A DNA stretch of 64,000 nucleotides from CAWUIO01 sp963922455. Its GTDB lineage: Bacteria > Bacteroidota > Bacteroidia > Cytophagales > Microscillaceae. A model generated the notes under the pieces. That model was not told the DNA's origin. It did no database searches and was given only the letters and a program-made list of their open reading frames with translations. The number at the start of each line of letters is the position of its first letter. Positions within the stretch are counted from its first letter, which is position 1. The stretch spans positions 1-64,000 of the forward strand of contig CAWUIO010000013.1 of the NCBI GenBank assembly GCA_963922455.1, in the 5' to 3' direction. Made by a program: the position numbers and the translations under genes. Shown in pieces: positions 37,468 through 46,383 of this stretch.

Positions 37468-38112
37468 TTAACTATCACAGTGTTTATCAATTTTCACCTG
37501 TGCTTTTTCAATGCCCAGTTCTTTGGCTTTTTTCCAATCTTTACAGGCTCCGTAAGAGTCTACCATTTCAAACCGTACAATACCCCTCCAATAATACGAA
37601 GGAGCCGATTCGGGATCCAGTTGTATGGCCAAGTTTAAATTGGTAATAGCTTGTTGCCAAGCTTTAAAGGTATAAATGATATGGCCTCTAAGGAGAAAAT
37701 ATTTGGCTACATTGGGGTTTAAAACGATGGCCTTCGCAATGGTCTCAAAGGCTTGTTTATGCCGCCCTAGAGAATCCTCTATGGTAGCAATCATATAAAA
37801 ATACTCAGGATTTTGGTCATCTAGGCGTACCGCTTTCTTTAAATCGGGCATGGCCTCTTTATAAGCCCCTTGTTCTATACGGATCGATGCCCGGGTTGCC
37901 AAAATTTCTGGATTCTTTTTATCCAAGGCTTCAGCTTTGTTCAATACCAGAATGGCTTCTTCATATTTTGCTTCTGCCATTTGTTTCTTGGCAGTTTCCA
38001 GGTAGGTCTCTACGCTTTGCGAATACAATTTACCAATCAAAAAAGCGGATATTCCGCATAAAGTAAGCGCAAAACGCAGCAAAAAGTAAAATTTAGCAAA
38101 AAAATTATTCAT
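37468..38112 (-). CDS. TPR protein with C-terminal cysteine motif (paralogue 1)
   Basis: 214 residues. One N-terminal hydrophobic segment (FYFLLRFALTLCGISAFLIG) acts as signal or anchor. Four to five TPR units follow (YEEAILVLNKAEALDKKNPE, YKEAMPDLKKAVRLDDQNPE and so on). The end is GACKDWKKAKELGIEKAQ with a second cysteine near the terminus (DKHCDS). This tail, Cys-x-x-Trp with a later Cys, recurs in three other TPR genes within 6 kb. TPRs bind partner proteins, probably in the periplasm. It lies 34 bases upstream of mrp on the same strand. Confidence 0.88.
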   Translation of the reverse strand: MNNFFAKFYFLLRFALTLCGISAFLIGKLYSQSVETYLETAKKQMAEAKYEEAILVLNKAEALDKKNPEILATRASIRIEQGAYKEAMPDLKKAVRLDDQNPEYFYMIATIEDSLGRHKQAFETIAKAIVLNPNVAKYFLLRGHIIYTFKAWQQAITNLNLAIQLDPESAPSYYWRGIVRFEMVDSYGACKDWKKAKELGIEKAQVKIDKHCDS

Positions 38113-38173
38113 AAATCAACCTTTTTATCCTTGTTTAAGTATGTATTATTACTATTCCAATCAACAAAAAATA

Positions 38174-38959
38174 ATGAAAAGATTTATACTCATAAATTTA
38201 TTGACATTAGGTCTTATTACCAGTATCTCCGCCCAAACCCAAGTAGGTTTTAGTGGTCAAATAGGTGTACCCGTCGGGGATTTCGGCGATGAAATCGACG
38301 AAATTGGCTATGGTTTCCGAGCCAACGTGTTATTTCCACTCTTTCCTAAATCTCCCGTCTTTTTGGGACTTGACCTTGGTTATCTCATTTATGGTTCCAA
38401 TGTACAGCAAATCCGGGAGACTATCGAGTTAACTACATCCAATGGCTTTGTGTTAGATCAATTCAACATTGACCTCCGGGTACGAACAAGAAACAATCTT
38501 TTAAACGGGGGCGCTGTCCTTCGCGTAAAAGCCCCTTTGCCCTTCGTACAACCTTATTTAGACGGTTTTGTAGGTTTGAATTACCTCTATACACGTACTA
38601 AAGTATTTGAAGAAGGTACTGACCGCTTTTTAACCGACCCTGACGGTACCAATGTGATTAACGCGGAAACGCAACTCAATAGTGTAGTGTTTAGCTATGG
38701 AGGAGGAGGAGGAGTTATGTTTAAAGTAATCCCCAACTTGATGATTGATGCCCGTGTGCTGTACATCTTAGGTAACCAAGCTGAATACTATGATCAAAGT
38801 CAAACAGAAGATTGGCGAATAGAATTTAGTGGAACCAACTATAATGATCCGAGTGATCTTAACAATGAGAATACAACTGTGGTAAGCCCCGATGGTATTC
38901 CTAAAGAATCTCGTACTGACTTAATTTCGGTAAATTTAGGAGTCACCTTTTCTTTCTAA
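38174..38959 (+). CDS. Outer-membrane beta-barrel protein
   Basis: 261 residues from the ATG at 38174, giving the signal peptide MKRFILINLLTLGLITSISAQ. The mature chain is a series of amphipathic strands (VGFSGQIGVPVGDFGDEI, VFLGLDLGYLIYGSN, SYGGGGGVMFKVIPNLMIDARVLYIL) and ends in phenylalanine (LGVTFSF), the usual signal for barrel insertion. It resembles the OmpW/OmpA-like eight-stranded barrels common in Bacteroidota. Function unknown. It is divergent from the TPR gene at 37468, with only 61 bases between, so both promoters must lie there. Confidence 0.85.
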   Translation: MKRFILINLLTLGLITSISAQTQVGFSGQIGVPVGDFGDEIDEIGYGFRANVLFPLFPKSPVFLGLDLGYLIYGSNVQQIRETIELTTSNGFVLDQFNIDLRVRTRNNLLNGGAVLRVKAPLPFVQPYLDGFVGLNYLYTRTKVFEEGTDRFLTDPDGTNVINAETQLNSVVFSYGGGGGVMFKVIPNLMIDARVLYILGNQAEYYDQSQTEDWRIEFSGTNYNDPSDLNNENTTVVSPDGIPKESRTDLISVNLGVTFSF

Positions 38960-39071
38960 GACTGGATAGCCCTCTTTTTAATTTATCTAAGGCGCTTGCC
39001 CGCTCTAAGAAAGTACTTATAGTTTTGCTTTAATTTCTGGATTAATCACACGTTACGCCTTAATTTTGAAT

Positions 39072-39200
39072 GGCTTAGGGATGGAACGGCCTGTTTGAGC
39101 TCGTTTGGGCCCAGCGGGGAGAGGCAGCGAGTAGTGACAGCCCGACCCGCGCTGCTACTTATTTCTAAAAAAACTTTAGGAAATAGCGCGGGGAAGCCCC
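39072..39200 (-). repeat. 130-bp structured repeat, copy I
   Basis: Ends GGCTT/AAGCC; inner stem CCCGCGC/GCGCGGG. Same subfamily as copy F (CTGTCACTACTCG). Read in the sense of the TPR gene at 39303, 102 bases past its stop. Nothing else is visible in the 343-bp gap. Confidence 0.92.
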
Positions 39201-39302
39201 TAGAAGTCTTTTTTTAAACCAAACACACGTCTAATCTAGGACTCAAGGTATTTTAAGTATAAGGCAAAGCGAGCAAGCCTTTCACTTTTTTTCTGCGGAG
39301 AC

Positions 39303-40532
39303 CTAAGGTTTCTTCTTTTTTTTCTTTTTCTTCTTCTTTTTTACAAAATCAAATAAGCCTTTTTTACAATTCTCTTTAACTAAGGCTTCAACTTCCTGGT
39401 CGCCTCTTCTAAGGGCCTCATTCCAATCTTCACAGGCCGCTTCTTTTTCGCCTAATTCAGAAAAGCAAGTACCCCGCGCTTTGTAAATCCAGGAGTTTTG
39501 ATAACCGCCTTGAATGGCCAAATCAAAATCCTGCCGGGCATTCACCCATTTTTCTAACTTCATCTGGGCCCAACCCCTTCGGTAAAGAGCTGCTTGAACC
39601 CAAAAGTCCTCAACCTGGGAAATGGATAAAAAAGTTGAATAATCTTGGATAGCCCCCTCGTAATCTTGCAGAACCCTTTTAATTTCTGCCCTCTGAAATA
39701 AACTCTGCCGAAAATAGGGTGAGTCTAAAAGGCCCATTTGTATGATTTGGTCACAGTAGCCTAAGGCAATTTTGTATTGTTTGGCCGAAAAAGCGGGTTC
39801 TATCAGGTTCCAAGCCTTTTCGGCTTGCAAATAATTAGCCCGGTCTTCACAGTTTTCATCAATCGACCGAATTGCATCGGCAACTCCCAGACTATTGGCA
39901 ATAATCCAATCATTACAAATGAAATTAAGCTCATTACTTTGAGGTACGCGGGGGACGGATAAGAGAGAGTCCATGCGTGCCTCTGCTCTTTGGCTGAAAG
40001 CGTAGGCAAATTTATTATCCAGCTCAATGGCCTTGCTGTAGTCGCTTACAATTTCAAAATAGCTATACTGTGTGTTTTCCTTACCATACATTTTGCGGGC
40101 ATTATACTTGGCTTCGCCCATCATAAAGTAGTTCCAAGCATTATCCGGTTCCCGAATGATAAGTTGTTGGAAATCTAGGATTGCTTGCTCATAGTTACCC
40201 GTTTGCAGTCCTAAGGTACCCCGGTTTCCCAATACCCAAAGATTTTCAGGGTTGTATTGTAGGGCTTTATCAAAATCTTGTTTAGCCTTTTGGGATAGAA
40301 ATAAACGGCTATAGGCGTACCCTCTGTGAGCATAAAATTCTGGGTTGGTTGGGGAAAGCGCAATTGCCGAGTTAAAATTGTCTAAGGCCTTGCCAAAATC
40401 CCCTTGTTGGTTCATTTGGACTCCCGTTTGGAAATAAGAGTTGGCATTTTGAGCCGATAAAGAGTTGCCTCCCACCCAAAAAAGGAAGAAAAGGATGAGT
40501 GCCCTAGAGAAAAGACCAGTTAGATGTATCAT
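39303..40532 (-). CDS. Large TPR protein with C-terminal cysteine motif and poly-Lys tail (paralogue 2)
   Basis: 409 residues from the ATG at 40532; an ATG at 40556 would add eight residues. The signal peptide is ALILFFLFWVGGNSLSAQ. About nine TPR units follow (FGKALDNFNSAIALSPTNPE, YEQAILDFQQLIIREPDNAW). The tail holds AACEDWNEALRRGDQEVE with a second cysteine (KENCKKGLF), as in the neighbouring TPR paralogues. The chain ends in about eleven lysines and a proline, coded by mixed AAA and AAG triplets, which may be a low-complexity nucleic-acid- or polyanion-binding tail. Probably periplasmic protein-binding role. Confidence 0.88.
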   Translation of the reverse strand: MIHLTGLFSRALILFFLFWVGGNSLSAQNANSYFQTGVQMNQQGDFGKALDNFNSAIALSPTNPEFYAHRGYAYSRLFLSQKAKQDFDKALQYNPENLWVLGNRGTLGLQTGNYEQAILDFQQLIIREPDNAWNYFMMGEAKYNARKMYGKENTQYSYFEIVSDYSKAIELDNKFAYAFSQRAEARMDSLLSVPRVPQSNELNFICNDWIIANSLGVADAIRSIDENCEDRANYLQAEKAWNLIEPAFSAKQYKIALGYCDQIIQMGLLDSPYFRQSLFQRAEIKRVLQDYEGAIQDYSTFLSISQVEDFWVQAALYRRGWAQMKLEKWVNARQDFDLAIQGGYQNSWIYKARGTCFSELGEKEAACEDWNEALRRGDQEVEALVKENCKKGLFDFVKKKKKKKKKKKP

Positions 40533-40573
40533 AAGCCGAAATCTTGTTGGATACATCTACAAGTATAAGGTTT

Positions 40574-41134
40574 TTATTCTTGATTTCCGGTGTCAGAACC
40601 GTTTTCTGAGCTACAATATCGGTTTAAGTAGGTATTTACGTAAGAATTGCCCAGATCACGGGCTTTGTTCCAATCTTTGCAAGCTTGGTCCATCTTCCCT
40701 AATTTGAATTGGGATATCCCTCGAAAACAATAAGACTCGTCATCTTCTTCATCCAATTTGATGGCTCGATTAAAATCAATTATAGCCCCATAGTAGTCAT
40801 CAAGATGATAGCGCGAGATGGCCAAGTTAAAATAAGCATCGTGAAAATCTGGGGCTAGCTCAACCGCTCGAGAACAATCGGCAATCGCTCCGTGATAATC
40901 TTTCATATTATATCGGATGTTGCCCCGGTTATAATACGCTTTTGCCAAGCTCGGGTCGGCCTGGATAGCCCGGGTATAATTTTTTATCGCTCCCCGATAA
41001 TTACCGGAGAAAGCATATTCATTCCCTTGCTCTAGGTAATAGGAAGCGGATCGTTTTTGAGCCAAAAGACAAGAGCTTAGGGTGCTTATAGTGATGCATA
41101 ACAAGCATAATCGGGTGAATAATTGCATAGGCAT
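40574..41134 (-). CDS. TPR protein with C-terminal cysteine motif (paralogue 3)
   Basis: 186 residues. The signal peptide MPMQLFTRLCLLCITISTLSSCLLAQ may be lipoprotein-like (SSCLLAQ) but ends better as an ordinary signal at LLAQ. Four TPR units follow: YRGAIKNYTRAIQADPSLA, YHGAIADCSRAVELAPDFH, YYGAIIDFNRAIKLDEEDD. The end is QACKDWNKARDLG with a later cysteine (NRYCSS), the same tail as at 37468. It lies 56 bases downstream of the MFS gene and 41 upstream of the larger TPR gene, so they form a likely operon. Confidence 0.88.
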   Translation of the reverse strand: MPMQLFTRLCLLCITISTLSSCLLAQKRSASYYLEQGNEYAFSGNYRGAIKNYTRAIQADPSLAKAYYNRGNIRYNMKDYHGAIADCSRAVELAPDFHDAYFNLAISRYHLDDYYGAIIDFNRAIKLDEEDDESYCFRGISQFKLGKMDQACKDWNKARDLGNSYVNTYLNRYCSSENGSDTGNQE

Positions 41135-41190
41135 GTCATGTTTTCTGAATGATAAAGTACAAGAACCTTGCTAAGAATCCTTTAAAGAAC

Positions 41191-42366
41191 CTAGTCTCGT
41201 GGTAATAGATATTGATAGGGCTTTAGTAAATATATAAACCCCACAAGAGCAACTACAGCGGGGGTCAAAAACGTAATCGGAAAATTTTCTACCCGGTTCG
41301 CATACATCTCAGCTGATAAAATAGAACCCATTCCGATTCCGGCTTCCAAGGCAATAAATACCGTAGAAATAGCCTTACCCCGGCTTTCTTCCAAACTTAA
41401 ATCAACCGCCCACGCAAAAATAGTCGGGGCATATAAACCTACGGCAGCTCCATAAATTACCCCACCTATTAACAGTTGTGTATAGTTGGGTGCATAGGCA
41501 ATCCAAAATAAAGCGATGATCAGTACAATGATCCCTAGTCGTAATACAGGGGCTCTCCCATAAATATCGGAGATCTTCCCAGCCAAAAATCTTAACGTAA
41601 GGGAGCTCACCGTAAATGCAGTAAAAAAGAGTCCCTTATTTTGCAGGCCCAAATGTTCACACAAATCTGGAACTACTGTTAAGATAGAGCCAAAAGCAAA
41701 TAAAACTAAAAACGTAACAATGGCGGGAGCCAATACCCTTGGCTCAATAATTTCATCCCGGCGTACCCGTAATAAAGCCCAACGAAAGCCTTGGGGCTCT
41801 TTTAAGGTTTCGCCCAGTCCATATAATAAGAACATCGAGATAACTCCACAAAAAGCTCCTGCGTAAAACATCAAGTCTAATGAAACCCGGTGAGCAATTT
41901 CTCCTCCAATGGCGGGACCCAATGCCGTGCCCACATTACTTACCAAACCCAAGATACCCAAGGCCTCCCCCCTGCGATTAATCGGAACAATATCGGATAA
42001 AAATGCCGTCGTACCCGTCGGGGTAAATCCTGTAGAAAAACCGTGTACTAATCTTAATAGCAAAAAACCACTTACCCCTAAAACCAAAGGATACATCATC
42101 CCGCATACCGCAGACATCCATACGCCAAATAACATCACTGGCCTTCTGCCAATTGTATCGGCTAGTTTTCCACTAAATGGACGGGAAATACCTGCTGTCA
42201 GGGTAAAAAGGGAAATAATAAAACCCTTATATTCTGCCCCCCCCAACTGACTCAGATAATTGGGCAGTTCGGGCAATATCATACTGAAACTCACGAAAAA
42301 AAATAAAGACCCCACACAGAGTCTCATAAAGCGCGGAGTATACACGCGGGTTGCAACTACTTGCAT
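41191..42366 (-). CDS. MFS transporter
   Basis: 391 residues from the ATG at 42366, before the first membrane helix (LCVGSLFFFVSFSMILPEL). Twelve helices in two halves are visible. The loop after helix 2 reads GKLADTIGRRPVMLFG, the MFS signature, and a partial repeat in the second half is GKISDIYGRAPVLRL. The substrate cannot be told; the family includes drug and sugar exporters. An in-frame ATG 14 codons upstream is less likely. It sits between TPR genes on the same strand. Acts at the inner membrane using the proton gradient, by family knowledge. Confidence 0.92.
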   Translation of the reverse strand: MQVVATRVYTPRFMRLCVGSLFFFVSFSMILPELPNYLSQLGGAEYKGFIISLFTLTAGISRPFSGKLADTIGRRPVMLFGVWMSAVCGMMYPLVLGVSGFLLLRLVHGFSTGFTPTGTTAFLSDIVPINRRGEALGILGLVSNVGTALGPAIGGEIAHRVSLDLMFYAGAFCGVISMFLLYGLGETLKEPQGFRWALLRVRRDEIIEPRVLAPAIVTFLVLFAFGSILTVVPDLCEHLGLQNKGLFFTAFTVSSLTLRFLAGKISDIYGRAPVLRLGIIVLIIALFWIAYAPNYTQLLIGGVIYGAAVGLYAPTIFAWAVDLSLEESRGKAISTVFIALEAGIGMGSILSAEMYANRVENFPITFLTPAVVALVGFIYLLKPYQYLLPRD

Positions 42367-42429
42367 AGTGATAATTTGAAACGCTAAAATAGGGGAGATA
42401 CCCCGCAATGCGAAATGGAAGGCTTAAAA

Positions 42430-43059
42430 TCAAGGCTCCTCTAGCTTGCAATACTGATCTAGATACGACTGAGCTTGGGAAAATTTTAGCTCTTTGGCTT
42501 TTCGAAAGTATTGACAGGCTTCCTGTGTTTTCCCTAATTGATTTAAAGACAGCCCCATTCCCACCAAACCTAGGGTATCGGAGGGTTGGGATTGCAGTAC
42601 CTTGGAAAAATCATTCCGGGACCCTTCAAAATCTTGGATACGGAAACGAGCTATAGCCCGGTTATAATAGGCATTATCATAGCTAGAATCAATGGCCAAG
42701 GCCCGATCAAAATCGTGGATAGCTTCAATGGTTCTACCTAAAAGGTCTTTGATATTCCCCCGATTATTGTAAAAAACGGCATTGCGGGGCGAAAGCTCAA
42801 TAATCGAGTTATAGTCATCTAAGGCACCTTTCCATTGGCCCAAGGTTTGTCTGGTCTGAGCGCGGGCCAAATAGCCTTCTAAACGAGGATCAATCTCAAG
42901 GGCTATTGTAAAATCAATAATAGCCTTTTGCAACTCATTTTGCTCAATTTTTTCCAAACCCTGTTGGTAGTAGCGCTCAAATGTTTGCGATTGGGTATAC
43001 CCCTGTATAGCATAAAACAGGAATATGCCCGTTGTGAATATGAGGAAATCACTGCGCAT
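42430..43059 (-). CDS. TPR protein with C-terminal cysteine motif (paralogue 4)
   Basis: 209 residues with a signal peptide (FLIFTTGIFLFYAIQGYTQ). Five TPR units (LQKAIIDFTIALEIDPRLE, WKGALDDYNSIIELSPRNA, TIEAIHDFDRALAIDSSYD, FEGSRNDFSKVLQSQPSDT). The tail is QEACQYFRKAKELKFSQAQ with a second cysteine (DQYCKLEEP). Compared with its paralogues the Asp-Trp of the tail is Tyr-Phe. It starts a minus-strand run that continues into the MFS gene 63 bases downstream. Likely exported to the periplasm, where the two cysteines could form a disulfide clasp. Confidence 0.87.
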   Translation of the reverse strand: MRSDFLIFTTGIFLFYAIQGYTQSQTFERYYQQGLEKIEQNELQKAIIDFTIALEIDPRLEGYLARAQTRQTLGQWKGALDDYNSIIELSPRNAVFYNNRGNIKDLLGRTIEAIHDFDRALAIDSSYDNAYYNRAIARFRIQDFEGSRNDFSKVLQSQPSDTLGLVGMGLSLNQLGKTQEACQYFRKAKELKFSQAQSYLDQYCKLEEP

Positions 43060-43103
43060 ATAGTAAAATAAGGCATAATATGCCGGATTAGCTACAAATG
43101 CTT

Positions 43104-43111
43104 TACTTTTG
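43104..43111 (+). promoter_or_regulatory. Candidate -7 promoter box of the DUF4920 gene
   Basis: TACTTTTG fits TAnnTTTG and lies 42 bases before the ATG at 43154. The -33 TTG element is not clear, so this is tentative. Confidence 0.4.
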
Positions 43112-43153
43112 TAATAAGCAATTATAAATTATTAACCTTAATCCCTACAACCC

Positions 43154-43615
43154 ATGGTAAAGACGATCAGCCTATCCATCAGTTTCGTTCTTTTGTTTAG
43201 CTTGGGAGCTTTCGCCCAAGACGCTCAATATTTTGGAGCGAAAATCACTCCAAAAGGGGCCCAAGATGTGAGCTTAACGCCCGACTTGACCCAAGATACT
43301 AATGAAACCCTGCTTAAATTGAAAGGACGCATCATCCAAACCTGTGAAATGAAGGGATGCTGGATGACCATCGATATGGGAGATGGTCAGGAAATGCTCG
43401 TAAAGTTTAAAGATTATGGCTTTTTTGTTCCCAAAACTGGAGCCGATGGCAAACTAGCTATTTTTGAGGGCGTCGCCAAAAAAGAAGTAATTGATGTAGA
43501 AACCCTACGTCACTACGCCCAAGATGCCGGTAAATCTGAAAAGGAAATTAAGGCCATAAACAAGCCTGAAGAAAAATACACTTTCGTAGCCGAAGGCGTT
43601 ATCATTGAAGAATAG
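43154..43615 (+). CDS. DUF4920 periplasmic protein
   Basis: 153 residues. Signal peptide MVKTISLSISFVLLFSLGAFAQ, then FGAKITPKGAQDVS and the family signature IIQTCEMKGCWMTIDMGDG, whose two cysteines and methionines could bind a metal such as copper. Further on is VKFKDYGFFVPK, then EEKYTFVAEGVIIEE at the end. The fold resembles an OB barrel. Members are found in many Bacteroidota and have no known function. It ends in a strong terminator. Stands alone, convergent with the TPR membrane protein gene. Confidence 0.93.
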   Translation: MVKTISLSISFVLLFSLGAFAQDAQYFGAKITPKGAQDVSLTPDLTQDTNETLLKLKGRIIQTCEMKGCWMTIDMGDGQEMLVKFKDYGFFVPKTGADGKLAIFEGVAKKEVIDVETLRHYAQDAGKSEKEIKAINKPEEKYTFVAEGVIIEE

Positions 43616-43616
43616 C

Positions 43617-43656
43617 CGGAACCCCTAGCTCCTTGCAAGCTAGGGGCTTCCCTTTT
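43617..43656 (+). terminator. Terminator of the DUF4920 gene
   Basis: Stem CCCCTAGCT / AGCTAGGGG with a seven-base loop, extended by GGAA/TTCC across a bulge, then a CTTCCCTTTTT stretch. It lies directly after the stop at 43615. Confidence 0.85.
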
Positions 43657-44846
43657 TACTCAAAAAGGGAAGCGGTCCAGGAAAAAATCACAATACCCAA
43701 CATCAGGGCAAAAAAAGCTTGGCCAAAAGGCAATCCTTGGGTAGACAGTAACACCGAAACGATCCCAGTAGCCGTAAAATACGTGGCAAATCCCCCTAAG
43801 GCCCACTTACTCCTTTTCTTGTCGGAATTCCCGGCAAGATAAACCGGAATAATACTTACAAAAAGAGCAAAACTTAATACCAGGAAGCTCGCATCCCAAA
43901 CTGCGGCTATTCCAGAAAGCAGGGCTGTACCCAACAAAGCAATATTGATTTGCGTGCTTTTGCGGGTATCGCCCTCCATTAAAAACTTCCCGTAGCGGTC
44001 AAAATAGAGCACGAGATTACTCAAAGGCCCCGTAAACCAAGTCCAAAACAAAAAAATCAGATAAAAGGGGATCAAAACTGGAATGATCCGGATCAAAATC
44101 AACAAACCGATCAAAAATACCCAACGGTTCCGGTTGCCTATTTTCTCAACCCAAAAAGAATATTGGAGCAGCTTACGGTAAAACCAATTACTCGCCTTGA
44201 TAGACTCCATCATCCCGGCCCGGGCAAACTCGAAGTTGGGGTCTTGTCTTAAAGCCTCGGCAAAATGCTCTTTGGCTTTGGGAATATTGCCCTTACGTAA
44301 AAAATGAAAGCCCGTATTGGCCTGAGTCAAGACATTATTGGGATCGTCTTCCAACATATGCTCTAAGCGCTCATAAGCTTCATCTGATTCCCCGGTTTGG
44401 TTTAGGGCCAAGGTAAGCACATTATTACACATCAAATCTGAAGGGTCAACGGCGAGTCCCTCCCGCGCCCAAGAAATCACTTCTTCGTATTTTTTGGTCT
44501 CTAAGAAAATCGCTGCCTTAAAACCATAGTACGGAGCAAAATTAGGATCCAGGCTCAAAGCCCGGTCAATCTCCTGGTGGGCCCGTTTCAAATCTTTTTT
44601 ATCGTAATGAATACGGGACTTGGTAAAAAAATGATGGGAGTTTTCGGGGTCCAAGACAATCGCTTGCTGGATAGCCTCCATAGCCTCCTCATATTTTTTT
44701 TCTTTGATCGATAGATTGGCTTGTAAAGCGTATAGCTCGTCCCAATCGGGGTATTGCCCCAAACTGTCGCTTATTTTTTGGCGAGCCAGGTCCAAGCGGT
44801 CTAAATCAATCAAACGCTGAATTTGGGCGCTTAGCGCTTCGTGCAT
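43656..44846 (-). CDS. TPR protein with C-terminal membrane domain
   Basis: 396 residues. Residues 1-215 are about six TPR units, with no signal peptide (YEEAMEAIQQAIVLDPENSH, LKRAHQEIDRALSLDPNFA, IPKAKEHFAEALRQDPNFEF). The rest has about six membrane helices (FLIGLLILIRIIPVLIPFYLIFLFW, ALLGTALLSGIAAVW and so on). The TPRs should face the cytoplasm. Its start is six bases after the stop of the TPR-AAA+ ATPase gene, so the two are made together and probably form a complex at the inner membrane. I do not recognise a named family. Confidence 0.85.
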   Translation of the reverse strand: MHEALSAQIQRLIDLDRLDLARQKISDSLGQYPDWDELYALQANLSIKEKKYEEAMEAIQQAIVLDPENSHHFFTKSRIHYDKKDLKRAHQEIDRALSLDPNFAPYYGFKAAIFLETKKYEEVISWAREGLAVDPSDLMCNNVLTLALNQTGESDEAYERLEHMLEDDPNNVLTQANTGFHFLRKGNIPKAKEHFAEALRQDPNFEFARAGMMESIKASNWFYRKLLQYSFWVEKIGNRNRWVFLIGLLILIRIIPVLIPFYLIFLFWTWFTGPLSNLVLYFDRYGKFLMEGDTRKSTQINIALLGTALLSGIAAVWDASFLVLSFALFVSIIPVYLAGNSDKKRSKWALGGFATYFTATGIVSVLLSTQGLPFGQAFFALMLGIVIFSWTASLFE

Positions 44847-44852
44847 AAGAGT

Positions 44853-46151
44853 CTAGAGTTTTAAATAAGCCAATATATCGTCATAAATCCCCGAAGCATT
44901 GGAGTAAAGGGCATAATTACGGGCCGTATTAAACCATTCCTTCGTACTGGGCCGCACTTTTTTCACTACTTGTAGCAAATCTTTGGTCTGAATGGATTCT
45001 ACCTTGCCACTTTTCATGGATTGTCGTAATTTATCTTCCACCACCATATCTACCAAGGCTTTCAGGTCGGCCCCGCTGAAGTTTTCCGTTTTAGCCGCAA
45101 CCTTTTGAATATCCAGCTTTCCACTGGGCTTATCGGCAAGCATCAATTCTAAAATCTTAAGCCGGGCCGGGGCATCCGGAGGCGGTACAAAAATAATCCG
45201 GTCAAATCGGCCCGGACGTAAAAAGGCCGAATCCATATGCCAGGGAGAGTTCGTAGCCCCCAAAATTAACAGCCCTTCATTATTAGACTGTATCCCGTCC
45301 AGCTCTTTTAGAAACTGATTGATCACCGTTCGTCCGGCCGATTGTTTCAAATCATTCCGCTTACTCCCCAAGGCATCAATTTCGTCAAAAAAGAGTACGC
45401 AGGGATTATGACGGCGGGCCGTTTCAAATTTCTCGTGGAGGTTTTTCTCACTATTGCCCAACCACATATCCATGATCTCCTCGATCCCAACAGATATAAA
45501 ATTAGATTGAATCTCTCCTGCCGTGGCCCGGGAAAGATAGGTTTTCCCACACCCCGGAGGGCCATACATCAAAATCCCTCCCCCAGCTTTCTTGCCGAAA
45601 GCCTTAAACAGATCCGGGTTTTGCAAGGGTTGAATGATTTTAATACGAATTTCTTCCTTTACAGCATCCATGCCCCCTACTTGCTCAAAACGCATATCCG
45701 GCCTCTCCAAAAAGGGAGATACTTCGGGAGCAGCTCCCCCAGCCGGGCCAATTTGGGGCACTTTGAGCTCCTTTTCTAGGTCTTCCTCTCGCCAACCCGG
45801 CAGCATCATTTGTAGATGTTGATATTGAGAAGCCGCTTCGTTCTTTTGCCCATCTCCCAGCAAAAGGCGGACATACAAGGCAGCCACATCCGACTTAATT
45901 TCTTCCCCCAGTAGCTCTTCACAAATGATCAGTCCGGGGGCATAGTTTTCTAGGCCCAGATAGCATTCGGCCAAGCGTAACTTAAAGCCTGAGTTGCTGG
46001 GTTCGTGTTGTAAAAGGTCGGTAAAGTGATTTTTTGCGATTTCAAAATCACCCAATTGGAAATAGCCCTGGGCCACTTGCTGGCGCAGAATTAGGTTATC
46101 CGGGCTAAGTTTGAGTGCTTCTTCGAGGGCTTGGAGGGTTGGCCGGTCCAT
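44853..46151 (-). CDS. TPR-AAA+ ATPase (Cdc48/SpoVK-like)
   Basis: 432 residues from the ATG at 46151 (a TTG two codons earlier is less likely). Residues 1-115 hold TPR-like repeats (DFEIAKNHFTDLLQHEPSNS). The AAA+ core starts at MRFEQVGGMDAVKEEI, with Walker A GPPGCGKT, pore-like MWLGNSEKNLHEKFE, Walker B VLFFDEIDAL, and the arginine finger region FLRPGRFDRIIF. This is a classic AAA protein with one ATPase ring. Fusion to TPRs suggests it remodels proteins recruited by the repeats. It is in an operon with a TPR membrane protein six bases downstream. Confidence 0.93.
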   Translation of the reverse strand: MDRPTLQALEEALKLSPDNLILRQQVAQGYFQLGDFEIAKNHFTDLLQHEPSNSGFKLRLAECYLGLENYAPGLIICEELLGEEIKSDVAALYVRLLLGDGQKNEAASQYQHLQMMLPGWREEDLEKELKVPQIGPAGGAAPEVSPFLERPDMRFEQVGGMDAVKEEIRIKIIQPLQNPDLFKAFGKKAGGGILMYGPPGCGKTYLSRATAGEIQSNFISVGIEEIMDMWLGNSEKNLHEKFETARRHNPCVLFFDEIDALGSKRNDLKQSAGRTVINQFLKELDGIQSNNEGLLILGATNSPWHMDSAFLRPGRFDRIIFVPPPDAPARLKILELMLADKPSGKLDIQKVAAKTENFSGADLKALVDMVVEDKLRQSMKSGKVESIQTKDLLQVVKKVRPSTKEWFNTARNYALYSNASGIYDDILAYLKL

Positions 46152-46252
46152 ATACAAATTCTAATTAAGAATATTAAATCTAATCCTTTCTCCCTATTCT
46201 AACAAATAAAACGTCGCTCTTTCCTGCTTCGTGTGCCTAGAAGGATTATTTT

Positions 46253-46383
46253 GGGGCTTCCCGGCGGGAAAAATACAAGTTGCAGCTTGTCGGTAGGTGC
46301 CCCCGCCGGTCGGGCTTTCGCTACTCGCTGCCTTTCCCCACTAGGCCAACACGAGCTCAAACAGGCCGCTCTATCCCTAAGCC
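46253..46383 (+). repeat. 130-bp structured repeat, copy J
   Basis: Ends GGCTT/AAGCC; inner stem CCGGCGG/CCGCCGG, a different solution from all others. It lies between divergent genes, the only copy with no gene end beside it. A purine-rich tract (AGAGCAGAGAAGCGAGAAG) follows. The rest of the 443-bp gap is empty. Confidence 0.92.
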
